Shown here: in pieces, positions 1 to 7,420 of the stretch | Layout of the letters: every line of letters begins with the position of its first letter | Numbering within the stretch: position 1 is the first letter of the stretch | From: Planctomycetota bacterium | GTDB lineage: Bacteria > Planctomycetota > B15-G4 | Reading direction: 5' to 3' | Assembly: GCA_003644265.1 (NCBI GenBank) | Contig: QNBX01000175.1 | Location: forward strand, 1-9,002 | DNA: 9,002 nt | Program-made: the position numbers and the translations under genes | Notes under the pieces: model-generated | The model's input: only the letters and a program-made list of their open reading frames with translations | Told to the model about the DNA's origin: nothing | The model's database searches: none

Positions 1-292
<292 letters not shown>

Positions 293-296
<4 letters not shown>

Positions 297-1306
297 GACG
301 CGCCTTCCGCGGCGTGCGGCGGCTCGACACGTTGCGACTCGACACCTTGCGACTCGACAGCGCGCAGCACGGCGCGGGCCGATTCACCAGCCCGCGCCCT
401 GGGGCTCCGGGCGACGGCGTCCGCGTGCTCCGCCCGCACGAGCGTGCCGCAGCCCTCGCGCGTGAACAGCTCCAGCAGCAGGGCCGACGGCTCGCTGCCG
501 GAGAGGATGTGACCGCGCTCCACGCCGCCCTCCACCGCGCTCACCAACGCGGCCAACTTGGGGCGCATGCCGCCCTGCACGGACGGGTCGTCCAGCTTTG
601 CCCGCGCCTCGGAGACGCTCAACGCCGGCACCAGGCTGGCCGGGTCGCTCGGGTCGGACAGCAGGCCCGGTGCGCCCGTGAGCAGCAGCAGCTTGGAGGC
701 GCCCAGCTCCGTGGCCAGCACCGAGGCGACGGTGTCGGCGTTCACATTCAGGATGTTGCCGTCTGCGTCTCCGCCCAGCGACGACACCACCGGCACGTAG
801 CCCTCGCCCATGAGCAGCGAGAGCAGGCTGGCGTCCACGCCCTCGACGTCGCCCACCAGGCCGTAGTCGACGGTGATGGGCTGGCCCCCCTCGTCCCGCG
901 CGGCCACCGGATCGCGCCGGCGCACGTGCAGGATGTCACCGTCCACGCCCGAGAGACCCACGGCGCGCACGCCCTGGGCCCGCAGCGCCGACAGGATGTC
1001 GACGTTGATGGAGCCGGCGAAGACCATCTTGGCCACGTCCAGCGTGGCCTCGTCGGTGACGCGGCGCCCGTCCACCAGCCGCGGCTCCAGGCCCAGCCGA
1101 CGCGACATCTCCGTGGCCTGGGGACCGCCGCCGTGCACCAGCGTGACGCGGATGCCCACGTGCACCAGCAGCGACAGGTCGGCGGCCAGCGAGGCCAGCG
1201 TCTCGGGTCGCGCGGCCAGCTCACCGCCCAGCTTGATCACGAAGGTGCACCCCTTGTGCTCGCGCATGTACGGCAGGGCCTGCTTGAGCAGCACGATGTC
1301 CTTCAT
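293..1306 (-). CDS. argB: N-acetylglutamate (N-acylglutamate) kinase ArgB with a long C-terminal tail
   Basis: This amino acid kinase phosphorylates the gamma-carboxylate of N-acylglutamate with ATP, the second pathway step. The 337 aa protein has the family landmarks: Lys25 in VIKLGGE, HGGGPQ at 58-63, RRVTDE at 81-86, the catalytic Asp191 in NVNAD, and Lys250 in GGMRPKL. The region before strand 1 (ALPYMREHKG) matches the N-terminal helix of arginine-inhibited hexameric kinases, and the LLLELFTREGCGTLV end matches their arginine-site segment, so feedback inhibition by arginine is likely (inference). Two oddities: the nucleotide-loop Asp usually found in LTDVxG is Gly211 here (LTGAPG), and about 47 residues follow the normal end (GTLV, residue 290), including a VESQG-VESQR repeat. 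The start ATG at 1306..1304 overlaps the argF' stop (ATGA), with GGGAG 7 bases upstream. The stop overlaps the argE start. Confidence 0.95.
323..360 (-). repeat. 15-bp tandem repeat in the 3' end of argB
   Basis: Two near-identical 15-bp units (323-337 and 338-352, one mismatch) are followed by the first seven or so bases of a third. They encode SQGVE and SQRVE in the ArgB tail. Being a multiple of three, the repeat keeps the frame. Confidence 0.85.
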
Positions 1307-2337
1307 GGGGAGACTCCCAGGGCGCGGCAGAGGGTGGCCTTCTGCACCGGCAAGCGGCACGCGGCCTGGCTCAGCACCAGCGAGGCGGGCGAGTCGAGCA
1401 CGGCGGCGTCCACCACCACGTCGCGGCGCACGGGCAGGCAGTGCATGAAGCGCGCGCCGGCGGCCAAGTCGGCCGGGCTCACGCGCCAGGCAGCGCGGGT
1501 CGAGGTGTGGGAGACGGCCGCGGCTCCCGCCGCCGCGTCGCCGTACAGATCGGCTCGCCCCCACGACTTGGCGTAGACCACCTGCGCGCCCTGCAAGGCC
1601 TCCGCGCGGTCGTGGGTCACGCGCAGCTCGCCGCCGCGCGCCTGGGCCCCCGCCGTCACGCGCGCGAGCACGTCGGGGTCGAGTTCGAAGCCGGGCGGGT
1701 GACACAGCGTGACCTCGTGCCCGTCACGCACCAGGGCGGCCAGCGCCGCGTGGGGCACGGCCCGCGGCAGGGGCTTGATGTGAGGCGCCCAGGTGAAGGC
1801 CACGCGCACCGGCTCGCCCGCGAACGTGCGCCGCAGGCAGAGCGCGTCCGACAGGCCCTGGTGCGGGTGGTCGATGGCCGACTCCAGGTTGAGCACCGGC
1901 ACGTTCGCGGCGCGGGCCACGGCGGCCAGCAGCTCATCGGCGGCGTCAGCGCGCGCGTCGGTCAGGGACGCGAACGCGCGCACGGCCAAGGCATCCACCA
2001 TGGTCCCCAGCACGGGCACGGCCTCACGCACATGCTCGGCGGCGGCGCCGGTCATGGGCACGTCGTCGCGGTGCTCGAAATCCCAGCTGCCCTGGCCCGG
2101 CGTGATCACCAGCGGGTGCGCGCCCAGGTCGTGGCAGGCGATCTCGAACGACGCGCGGGTGCGCAGCGACGGCGCCAGGAACAGCGCCGCCGCCCGGGCC
2201 CCCGCCAACAAGGGCTGACGCCCGGCGCCGCCCGCGAGCCGCTCGGCAGAGGCCAGCAGGTCGGCGAAGCCCGCGTCGCTGAGGTCCCAGGTGTGCAGCA
2301 CATCGGGCCGCGGCGGCGAGGCGACGGGGGCGCTCAC
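1303..2337 (-). CDS. argF': N-acetyl/N-succinylornithine carbamoyltransferase (ArgF' class)
   Basis: This enzyme transfers the carbamoyl group of carbamoyl phosphate to an N-acylated ornithine, giving N-acylcitrulline. The 344 aa protein has the transcarbamylase phosphate loop PSLRTR (56-61), HPHQ (157-160), FTWAPHIKPLP (181-191), YAKSWG (255-260) and HCLPVRR (299-305). The WAPH-x-KPLPxAVP stretch, the DVPMTGAAAEH loop (92-102) and the YAKSW motif are marks of the acetyl/succinylornithine enzymes, not of classical OTC. By comparison with remembered Xanthomonas campestris AOTC and Bacteroides fragilis SOTC sequences it is closer to SOTC overall. The specificity position (Glu92 in AOTC, Pro90 in SOTC) is Ala100 here, which suggests a preference for N-succinylornithine. 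Lys333 aligns with the carboxylatable Lys302 of AOTC. The GTG start overlaps the argD stop (GTGA), with GGAG 8 bases upstream. Class certain; acyl preference inferred. Confidence 0.9.
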   Translation of the reverse strand: MSAPVASPPRPDVLHTWDLSDAGFADLLASAERLAGGAGRQPLLAGARAAALFLAPSLRTRASFEIACHDLGAHPLVITPGQGSWDFEHRDDVPMTGAAAEHVREAVPVLGTMVDALAVRAFASLTDARADAADELLAAVARAANVPVLNLESAIDHPHQGLSDALCLRRTFAGEPVRVAFTWAPHIKPLPRAVPHAALAALVRDGHEVTLCHPPGFELDPDVLARVTAGAQARGGELRVTHDRAEALQGAQVVYAKSWGRADLYGDAAAGAAAVSHTSTRAAWRVSPADLAAGARFMHCLPVRRDVVVDAAVLDSPASLVLSQAACRLPVQKATLCRALGVSP

Positions 2338-3569
2338 GCCGGGCTCTCCGACAGCACCTCACCCAGGGCCGTCACCAGCAGGGCGGCCTGCTCGCGCTGC
2401 AGGATCAGCGGCGGCATCAGCCGCAGCTGGCGGGGATCGGCGCTGCCGCCCGTGAGCAGGCCGCGTGCGCGCAGGGCGGCCACCACGGGGCCCGCCGCGC
2501 GCTCCAGGTTGACGCCCAGCAGCAGCCCGCGGCCAGAGACCGAGCCCACGCCTGGCAACTCACACAGGGCCTGCGCCAGCCAGGCGCCCAGGCGCGCGGC
2601 GTGCTCGTGCAAGCGCTGCTCGGTCAGGACGTCGCACACGGCGGCCAGGGCCGCGCAGGCCAGCGGGCCGCCGCCGAAGGTGCTGCCCTGATCGCCCGGC
2701 TGCACCTGCTCGGCCAGATCCTCGCGCACGAGCACGAGCCCGGCGGGCACGCCGCCCGCCACGCCCTTGGCGGCGCTGATCAGGTCGGGTGTCATCCCCA
2801 CCTGCTCGCCGAAGAACCAGCTGCCGGTGCGGCCGAAGCCGGTCTGCACCTCGTCGAACACGAGCAGGGCGCCGTGGGCGTCGCACTGCGCCCGCAGCGC
2901 CGCGTACCAGGCCTCGTCGGCCACGCGCACGCCGCCCATGGAGAGCACCGGCTCCGTGATCACGGCCGCCACGTCGTCGTCCATGGCCGCCGCGAGGGCC
3001 GCTTCGTCGCCGAACGGCACGCGCCGATGTTCCGTCGGCACGGGCCAGCTCGGGTCGCGGAATCGTTCGGGTCCCGTGGCTCCCAGAGAGCCCAGGGTGC
3101 GCCCGTGGAAGCCCTCCTGCATGGAGACCACCACGCGCCGCCCGGTGGCCTTGCGCGCCAGCTTGAGCGCGGTCTCGTTGGCCTCCGTGCCGCTGTTGCA
3201 GAAGAACACGCGACGCAGACCCTCGGGCGCCAGGGCCGTCACCTTCTCGGCGGCGGCCGCGCGCACGGGGCTGTAGACCACGTTGCTGTAGAAGATGAGC
3301 GCGCCGGCCTGATCGCGCAAGGCAGCCACCAGGCGCGGGTGGCAGTGGCCCAGCAGCGCCACGCAGTGCCCGCCATAGAGATCGAGGTAGCGCCGGCCGT
3401 CCACGTCCGTGACCCAGCAGCCCTCGCCCGAGGCCAGGGCCAGGGGCAGCTTGGCGTAGCTGGGCACCTGCCAGCGGTCCTCACGCGCCATGACGGCGGC
3501 CGTGGCGGGTGAAGCCTGGGCGGGAGTCAGCGACGCGGGCGTCGGCCCGGGCGAGGCGGCGGCGGTCAT
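2334..3569 (-). CDS. argD: N-acylornithine aminotransferase (class III PLP)
   Basis: This PLP enzyme converts N-acylglutamate semialdehyde to N-acylornithine using glutamate as amino donor. The 411 aa protein carries the class III aminotransferase motifs: CNSGTEANETALKLAR (124-139), GFHGRTLGSLGATG (153-166), the cofactor Asp239 in LLVFDEVQTGFGRTG, the Schiff-base Lys268 in SAAKGVAGGVPAG, and GSTFGGGPLACAA (295-307). The first roughly 28 residues are an Ala/Pro/Ser/Thr-rich leader not needed by the family. The ATG at 3569 is kept as start because it overlaps the argC stop (ATGA), with GGGAG 7 bases upstream. The internal ATG at codon 27 (MAREDRWQVPSYAKLP) would give a conventional length and is a possible alternative. 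The open frame continues upstream of 3569 against argC, but that part has no domain and is an antisense-type shadow. Confidence 0.95.
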   Translation of the reverse strand: MTAAASPGPTPASLTPAQASPATAAVMAREDRWQVPSYAKLPLALASGEGCWVTDVDGRRYLDLYGGHCVALLGHCHPRLVAALRDQAGALIFYSNVVYSPVRAAAAEKVTALAPEGLRRVFFCNSGTEANETALKLARKATGRRVVVSMQEGFHGRTLGSLGATGPERFRDPSWPVPTEHRRVPFGDEAALAAAMDDDVAAVITEPVLSMGGVRVADEAWYAALRAQCDAHGALLVFDEVQTGFGRTGSWFFGEQVGMTPDLISAAKGVAGGVPAGLVLVREDLAEQVQPGDQGSTFGGGPLACAALAAVCDVLTEQRLHEHAARLGAWLAQALCELPGVGSVSGRGLLLGVNLERAAGPVVAALRARGLLTGGSADPRQLRLMPPLILQREQAALLVTALGEVLSESPA

Positions 3570-4597
3570 GGTCCGGCTCCCGGCACGAGCAGCCCGGTGG
3601 CTTCGGGCAGCCCGCACATGAGGTTGGCGTTCTGCATGGCGGTGCCCGCCATGCCGTGTCCCAGGTTGTCGAGCGCCACCATCACGCAGACCATGCCGTC
3701 GTCCACGGCCACCGACACGTCGGCCAGGCAGCTCCCGGCCACGGCGTGGACGGCGGGCGGCTGGTCGAGCACGCGCACCAGCGGCGCGTGCTCGTAGGTA
3801 GCGTGCACGGCGTCCACGGCGGCCTGCTCCCGGCCCGGCGCCACCGGGCAGAAGGCGGTGGCCAGCAGACCGCGGGAGAGCGGCGCGCTGTGTGGCACGA
3901 GGTGCAGCGGCGGCACCTCGCCCTCGGCGCCGGCGGCCAGGCAGGCGCGGATCTCGGGTGCGTGCTGATGGCGCAGCGGACGGTACGGGCGGTAGTCGTG
4001 GCTGCGGCGTGGGTGGTGGCTGCCCGCTCCGGGGTGGGCCCCCGCGCCGGTGGAACCCGTGGCCGAAGCCACCGTCATGGGCCCGGTCACGAAGCCCTCG
4101 TGCACCAGGGGCCAGGTGGCCAGCAGCGCGGCCGTGGCGTGGCAGCCGGGGTTGGCCACCAGGCGCGCGTCCGCGACCAACTCGCGAGCGCCGCACTCGG
4201 GCAGACCGTAGATGGCCTGCGCCGAGCGCTCGGGGTGCGGGTGCTCAAAGCCGTAGGCCGCGGCGTGCAGCGCCGGATCAGCCAGCCGATGCGCGCCCGA
4301 CAGGTCGATCACGCGCAGCTCGGGCGCGGCGCTGAGCGCAGCGTGGGCCGCCGAGGCCGCCGCGCCGTGGGGCGTGGCCAGGAACAGCACGTCGACCTCC
4401 GGCCCCAGCTCCTGCGGCGTGCGGTCGTCGAACTCCAGCTCCACCAGCCCACGCAGGTGCGGGTGGGCAGCCCCCACCGGCCCGTGCTCGCTGCGGCTGG
4501 TGAGCGCCACCACCTCCAGCTGCGGGTGCTGCAACGACAGGCGCAGCAGCTCCATGCCGCCGTAGCCCGTGCCGCCTACGATGCCCGCGCGGATCAT
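3566..4597 (-). CDS. argC: N-acetyl-gamma-glutamyl-phosphate reductase ArgC
   Basis: ArgC reduces N-acylglutamyl phosphate to the semialdehyde with NADPH. The 343 aa protein starts with the Rossmann signature AGIVGGTGYGGMELLRL (4-20), followed by ATPHGAAA (74-81), VIDLSGAHRL (96-105) and the catalytic Cys152 in VANPGCHATAALL. GSTGAGAHPGAGSHH (181-195) and HQHAPEI (210-216), with the catalytic His, follow. The GCHAT box replaces the more common GCYPT, and the GSTGAG...HQH...EI arrangement matches ArgC as I remember it from Bacteroidota rather than the SGVSGAG...HRHTPEI form. This supports a lineage-specific arg cluster that may use succinylated intermediates. The ATG at 4597..4595 overlaps the stop of the upstream gene (ATGA), with GGGAG 7 bases upstream. 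An in-frame extension to 4696 is rejected because it is low-complexity and lies before the Rossmann fold. Confidence 0.95.
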   Translation of the reverse strand: MIRAGIVGGTGYGGMELLRLSLQHPQLEVVALTSRSEHGPVGAAHPHLRGLVELEFDDRTPQELGPEVDVLFLATPHGAAASAAHAALSAAPELRVIDLSGAHRLADPALHAAAYGFEHPHPERSAQAIYGLPECGARELVADARLVANPGCHATAALLATWPLVHEGFVTGPMTVASATGSTGAGAHPGAGSHHPRRSHDYRPYRPLRHQHAPEIRACLAAGAEGEVPPLHLVPHSAPLSRGLLATAFCPVAPGREQAAVDAVHATYEHAPLVRVLDQPPAVHAVAGSCLADVSVAVDDGMVCVMVALDNLGHGMAGTAMQNANLMCGLPEATGLLVPGAGP

Positions 4598-5757
4598 GCG
4601 CTCGCTCCCGTGGCCGAGGCGCTCCCCGATGCCGAGGCGCTGCCCGGGCGCACAGCCGGCGCGGATGTCTCGACGTCGTCCCCTGCCCGTGCGCACGCGC
4701 CCCCGGGCAAGGCGCCCGCGCCCAACACGCCCCGGAAGGCGGCGCGCTCCACCAGGTCCGTGAGCTGCTCGGGGTCGGTGCGCGCGTTGGCGGCCGGCAG
4801 GCCCAGCTCGTCACGCACATACGCCAGGCCCACGTCGTTGTCGGTGGCCGGGCCGGCCACCACGTCCAGCACGAGGCCCCGTTGAGCCAGCCAGGCCTGG
4901 CTGCCCCAGGCCGCCACCAGATCGTTGGCGCAGAGCACGTGCGCCGCCACCAGCTGCCGGAAGCCGGGGTCGATCAGGATCGACTCCACGCCGTAAGAGC
5001 CGATGATGCCGTCGCCCATCTCCGCCACGATCACGTCGAGCTCGTGCGCCGACTGTGCCACCAGCGAACCCAGCAGCCGCCGCGCCACGGGCGCCACGTC
5101 GGCCATGCCGGCCGTGCTGGGCAGGCCCGCGTCCACGAACGACACGCTGGCCACGGCCCCGTGATCCTGCATGTTGAGCGTGTCCCGCAGGGCCGCGACG
5201 CCGGTGAGCTTGGCGCCGCCGCAGACGTAGCCGCGCTCGGTCAGCCGCGCGATGAGCTCCACCGCGGCGCTGGTCTTGCCCGAGTTCATGCAGGTCCCGG
5301 AGACGACGATCACCGGCGGGATGGCGGCGCCGGGCAGCGCCTCGGGCAGGGGCACGTCGGCGATGTTGGCGCCGCGGCCGTCGCGCAGCACCATGCCCAG
5401 CACCTCCACCCGCAGCGGGTGTCCCACGTCCTTGTTCTCGCTGACCACGAGGCCCAGCACGCCCCCCAGGTTGAGCACGTGCAAGGTATCGCCGGCGCGG
5501 ATGGACGCCGGGACGCGACCCACGAAGCCCTCGAGCGCGTCGCGCCGCCCGAGCGCCCCGACCAGCACGTCGCCCTTGCCGATATGCGCCTTGCGCCCGG
5601 TGGTGAGCTCGATCACGTCGTAGACGCGCTTCTCCTCCAGCGCGCGCACGGCCAGCACCTGCCCCGGACGCGCGTCGATCATGCGGCTGATCTCCACCTC
5701 GGCGGGCAGCTCCAGCCGCGCCACGACGCTGGCCAGCTTGTGGGGACGCAGCTTCAT
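4594..5757 (-). CDS. P-loop NTPase-like protein of the arginine operon (BioD/MobB/DUF1611-like), function unknown
   Basis: This 387 aa protein is not a standard arginine enzyme. Residues 1 to about 145 form an N-terminal domain rich in predicted beta strands with conserved-looking motifs (KLRPHKLASVVARLE, GDVLVGALGRRDALEGFVGRVP, LNLGGVLGLV). A P-loop domain follows: a strand VIVVSG, then Walker A GTCMNSGKT (154-162), AKLTGVAALRD (182-192), FVDAGLPST (207-215) and DVIVAEMGDGIIGSYGV (241-257). This order recalls dethiobiotin synthetase, MobB and the C-terminal domain of DUF1611 proteins. The last 35 or so residues are a low-complexity Ser/Ala/Gly tail. It lies between argG and argC with ATGA overlaps on both sides, so an arginine-related role is likely. 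No clear Shine-Dalgarno precedes its start, so its translation probably depends on coupling to argG. It could be the missing N-acylglutamate synthase, an acyl-CoA or ATP-dependent ligase, or a regulator. That is inference, not recognition. Confidence 0.85.
   Translation of the reverse strand: MKLRPHKLASVVARLELPAEVEISRMIDARPGQVLAVRALEEKRVYDVIELTTGRKAHIGKGDVLVGALGRRDALEGFVGRVPASIRAGDTLHVLNLGGVLGLVVSENKDVGHPLRVEVLGMVLRDGRGANIADVPLPEALPGAAIPPVIVVSGTCMNSGKTSAAVELIARLTERGYVCGGAKLTGVAALRDTLNMQDHGAVASVSFVDAGLPSTAGMADVAPVARRLLGSLVAQSAHELDVIVAEMGDGIIGSYGVESILIDPGFRQLVAAHVLCANDLVAAWGSQAWLAQRGLVLDVVAGPATDNDVGLAYVRDELGLPAANARTDPEQLTDLVERAAFRGVLGAGALPGGACARAGDDVETSAPAVRPGSASASGSASATGASA
4613..4648 (-). repeat. 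18-bp direct repeat in the 3' tail of the P-loop gene
   Basis: GCCGAGGCGCT plus 7 bases occurs twice head to tail (4613-4630 and 4631-4648) with a few mismatches at the end of each unit. It encodes part of the Ser/Ala/Gly tail, and the frame is preserved. Confidence 0.75.
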
Positions 5758-7028
5758 GACGAGGCCGCCATGCCAGCGCTGTCGGCCGGTGCTGGAGCTG
5801 ACGCGGCGCTCGCAGGCAGCGGCGCGCGACGGTCCCGCGCTCCCGTGAGGCGCACCGCCTGGCCATGCAGACGTGCGAAGCCAGCGGCGTCTGCGCCGCT
5901 CCAGCAGCCGGTCTGCTCGCCGTAGACCGCGCTCTGCTGTCCCAGCAGCGAGTGGGGAGAGCGCGCGCCGTTCACCTCCATCCGTCCCTTGTGAAGCAGC
6001 AGCCGTACGTCGCCGCTGACGCGCGCGCTGGCGCTGTCCAGCAGGGCCTCGGCGTCGCGCATGGCCGGGTCGTGGTAGAGCCCCTCGTGCAGGCTCTGGC
6101 CCCAGAAGTCGCCCAGCTGCCGCAGCCAGTGGGCCTGCCGGCTGGTGAGCACCAGCTTGGAGAGCTCGCGGTGGGCCGTGACCAGCGCCAGGGGGCCGGG
6201 GGCCTCGAAGGCGATGCGACCCTTCACGCCCAGGATGGTGTCGCCCACGTGGATGCCACGGCCCACGCCGTGCGCGCCCACGCGCTGGTTCAGCTCGGCC
6301 AGCAGCGCGGGCCCGTCGAGCGAGCGCCCATCGAGGGTGCGGGCCACGCCGGACTCGAAGCCGAGCAGCAGCTCCTCGGCCTCGTCGGGCGCGTCCGCGG
6401 GGTCGACGGTCATGCTGTAGACGGACCCTGGCGGCATGGACCACGCGTCGTGGGTCTCCTGGCCGCCGATCGTGGTGCCTACCAGGCCGCTGTTCACGGA
6501 GTAAGCCACCGTGTCGCTGTCGAGCGCGTGGCCCCGCTCGGCCAGCCAGTCGGCGGCGCGCTCGCGGCTCCAGCCCAGAGCGCGCACCGGCGCCAGCACC
6601 TCGAGTTCGGGCGCCAGCGCGCCCAGGGCCACGTCGAAGCGCACCTGGTCGTTGCCGGCGCCCGTGCTGCCGTGCGCCACCGTCCCCACGCCCAGCGCGC
6701 GCGCCACGCTCAGCACCGCTTCGGTCTGGGCCGTGCGCTCCGCCGCCACGGAGACGGGGTACACGCCGCCGCGCAGGGCCTGACCCTTCACGACATACGT
6801 CACGAAGCGCTCCCACACGGCGTCGCGTGCGTCGATGGTGTGGTGCCCGACCGCGCCCAGGGACAGCGCGCGCTGCTCGATGGCGGCCAGCGAGCCGGCG
6901 TCGAAGCCGCCGGTGTCCACGCAGACCGTGGTCACCTCGGCCCCATGCTGCTCGCGCAGCCACGCGACGCAAAACGAGGTGTCGAGCCCGCCCGAGAAGG
7001 CCAGCACGATGCGTTCATTCGCGGTCAT
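5754..7028 (-). CDS. argG: Argininosuccinate synthase ArgG
   Basis: ArgG condenses citrulline and aspartate with ATP to give argininosuccinate and AMP. The 424 aa protein has the N-type PP-loop AFSGGLDTS (10-18), YPVSVAAER (90-98), the diagnostic AHGSTGAGNDQVRFD (118-132), YSVNSGLVGTTIGG and GIHVGDTILGVKGRIAFE. The overall pattern (VLAFSGGLDTSFC, GxPLxxxxAHRELSKLVLT, LHEGLYHDP) matches the short ArgG of Bacteroidota. The last 30 or so residues are an Ala/Pro/Ser tail beyond the usual end. The ATG at 7028 is preferred because it starts two or three residues before the first strand and has GGGAGGG ending 10 bases upstream. A longer in-frame reading to 7319 would cross the promoter/operator region. 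This is the first gene of the operon, and its stop overlaps the next start (ATGA). Confidence 0.96.
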   Translation of the reverse strand: MTANERIVLAFSGGLDTSFCVAWLREQHGAEVTTVCVDTGGFDAGSLAAIEQRALSLGAVGHHTIDARDAVWERFVTYVVKGQALRGGVYPVSVAAERTAQTEAVLSVARALGVGTVAHGSTGAGNDQVRFDVALGALAPELEVLAPVRALGWSRERAADWLAERGHALDSDTVAYSVNSGLVGTTIGGQETHDAWSMPPGSVYSMTVDPADAPDEAEELLLGFESGVARTLDGRSLDGPALLAELNQRVGAHGVGRGIHVGDTILGVKGRIAFEAPGPLALVTAHRELSKLVLTSRQAHWLRQLGDFWGQSLHEGLYHDPAMRDAEALLDSASARVSGDVRLLLHKGRMEVNGARSPHSLLGQQSAVYGEQTGCWSGADAAGFARLHGQAVRLTGARDRRAPLPASAASAPAPADSAGMAASS

Positions 7029-7038
7029 GGTTCGTCGT

Positions 7039-7045
7039 CCCTCCC
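7039..7045 (-). promoter_or_regulatory. Shine-Dalgarno of argG
   Basis: The coding strand reads GGGAGGG here, followed by 10 bases and the ATG at 7028. It is the strongest ribosome binding site in the window and fixes the argG start. Confidence 0.75.
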
Positions 7046-7088
7046 AGCGCACAGGCCGCGGCTCGTCGCCCTTGCGGGAGTAGGCAGC

Positions 7089-7117
7089 ATGCGCATAACT
7101 TGTAAAAGTTGCGCATA
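7089..7117 (-). promoter_or_regulatory. Candidate operator/promoter region of the arg operon
   Basis: This AT-rich island sits about 60 bases before the argG start. TGCGCATA occurs at 7090-7097 and again at 7110-7117, exactly 20 bp (two helical turns) apart, and each copy contains the self-palindrome TGCGCA. The 26 bp from 7090 to 7115 also form a quasi-palindrome: outer TGCGCA arms and inner ACTT/AAGT arms around a 4-base centre, with a 2-base asymmetry. This could bind a dimeric repressor or fold as an RNA hairpin. A weak promoter can be drawn through it (TTTACA at 7106..7101, 18 bp, TACTCC). It does not match the classical ARG box, so the regulator is unknown. Confidence 0.5.
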
Positions 7118-7420
7118 TGAGAACGAACGCGACGCGGCAGCGCAAGGCCTTGCTGGGGAGCCGCGCAGAGCGGGACCGCGTCGCCGCTGGGCAGGTGGCC
7201 AGGCGCGAACGCCCGGCACGCATGGCAGCGCAAGGAATCGCGAGGCAGGGCGGCCCTGTACCTGAGCGCCGCAGAGGACAACACGGCGTCCGGTCGGGCC
7301 CGCACTCGGCACCGGCCACCCTGCCCGGAGCGGATCCCGACTGCGGAGGATGCCGTCAGGCGGGATCAGCGAGCAGGACGGCGTTCAGCCCGGGGCCGCC
7401 GGCCTCCGAGCGAGCCCGGG
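7118..7420. other. Intergenic region between gltA and argG without a recognisable gene
   Basis: No RNA gene or credible protein is seen. Open frames on both strands are Arg/Ala/Pro-rich and lack ribosome binding sites. The interval holds an imperfect direct repeat (7121-7147 and 7207-7235) sharing GGCAGCGCAAGG exactly and a GAACG...CGC lead-in. It also holds a 7-bp inverted repeat GCCCGGG (7388-7394 and 7414-7420), which could fold in RNA but has no T run, so it is not a canonical terminator. The arg operon promoter should lie at the left end of this interval. Confidence 0.6.

Noticed and set aside
2334..4196. Extended argD frame reaching into argC
   Set aside because: The extension is low-complexity and shares DNA with argC, which has full domain support. 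The ATGA-coupled start at 3569 fits.
4594..5757. Glutamate-LysW ligase or other LysW-type pathway gene
   Set aside because: There is no ATP-grasp fold signature and no LysW carrier protein in the window; the motifs are P-loop.
4594..6972. A 792-codon minus-strand frame that would fuse a long N-terminal region to the P-loop protein
   Set aside because: The first 400 or so codons lie over argG in another frame and are Arg/Gly/Ala low-complexity. The real start at 5757 overlaps the argG stop like the other junctions.
7090..7117. Classical ARG box for ArgR
   Set aside because: Half-sites read TGCGCATA rather than TGAAT or TGCATA, and the spacing does not match the known 18-bp boxes. It is kept only as an operator of unknown regulator.
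5865..7265. Long plus-strand open frames opposite argG, and similar ones opposite argB, argF', argD, argC and gltA
   Set aside because: They are rich in His/Gln/Arg/Ala/Gly with no recognisable motifs, as expected for the complement of GC-rich coding sequence.
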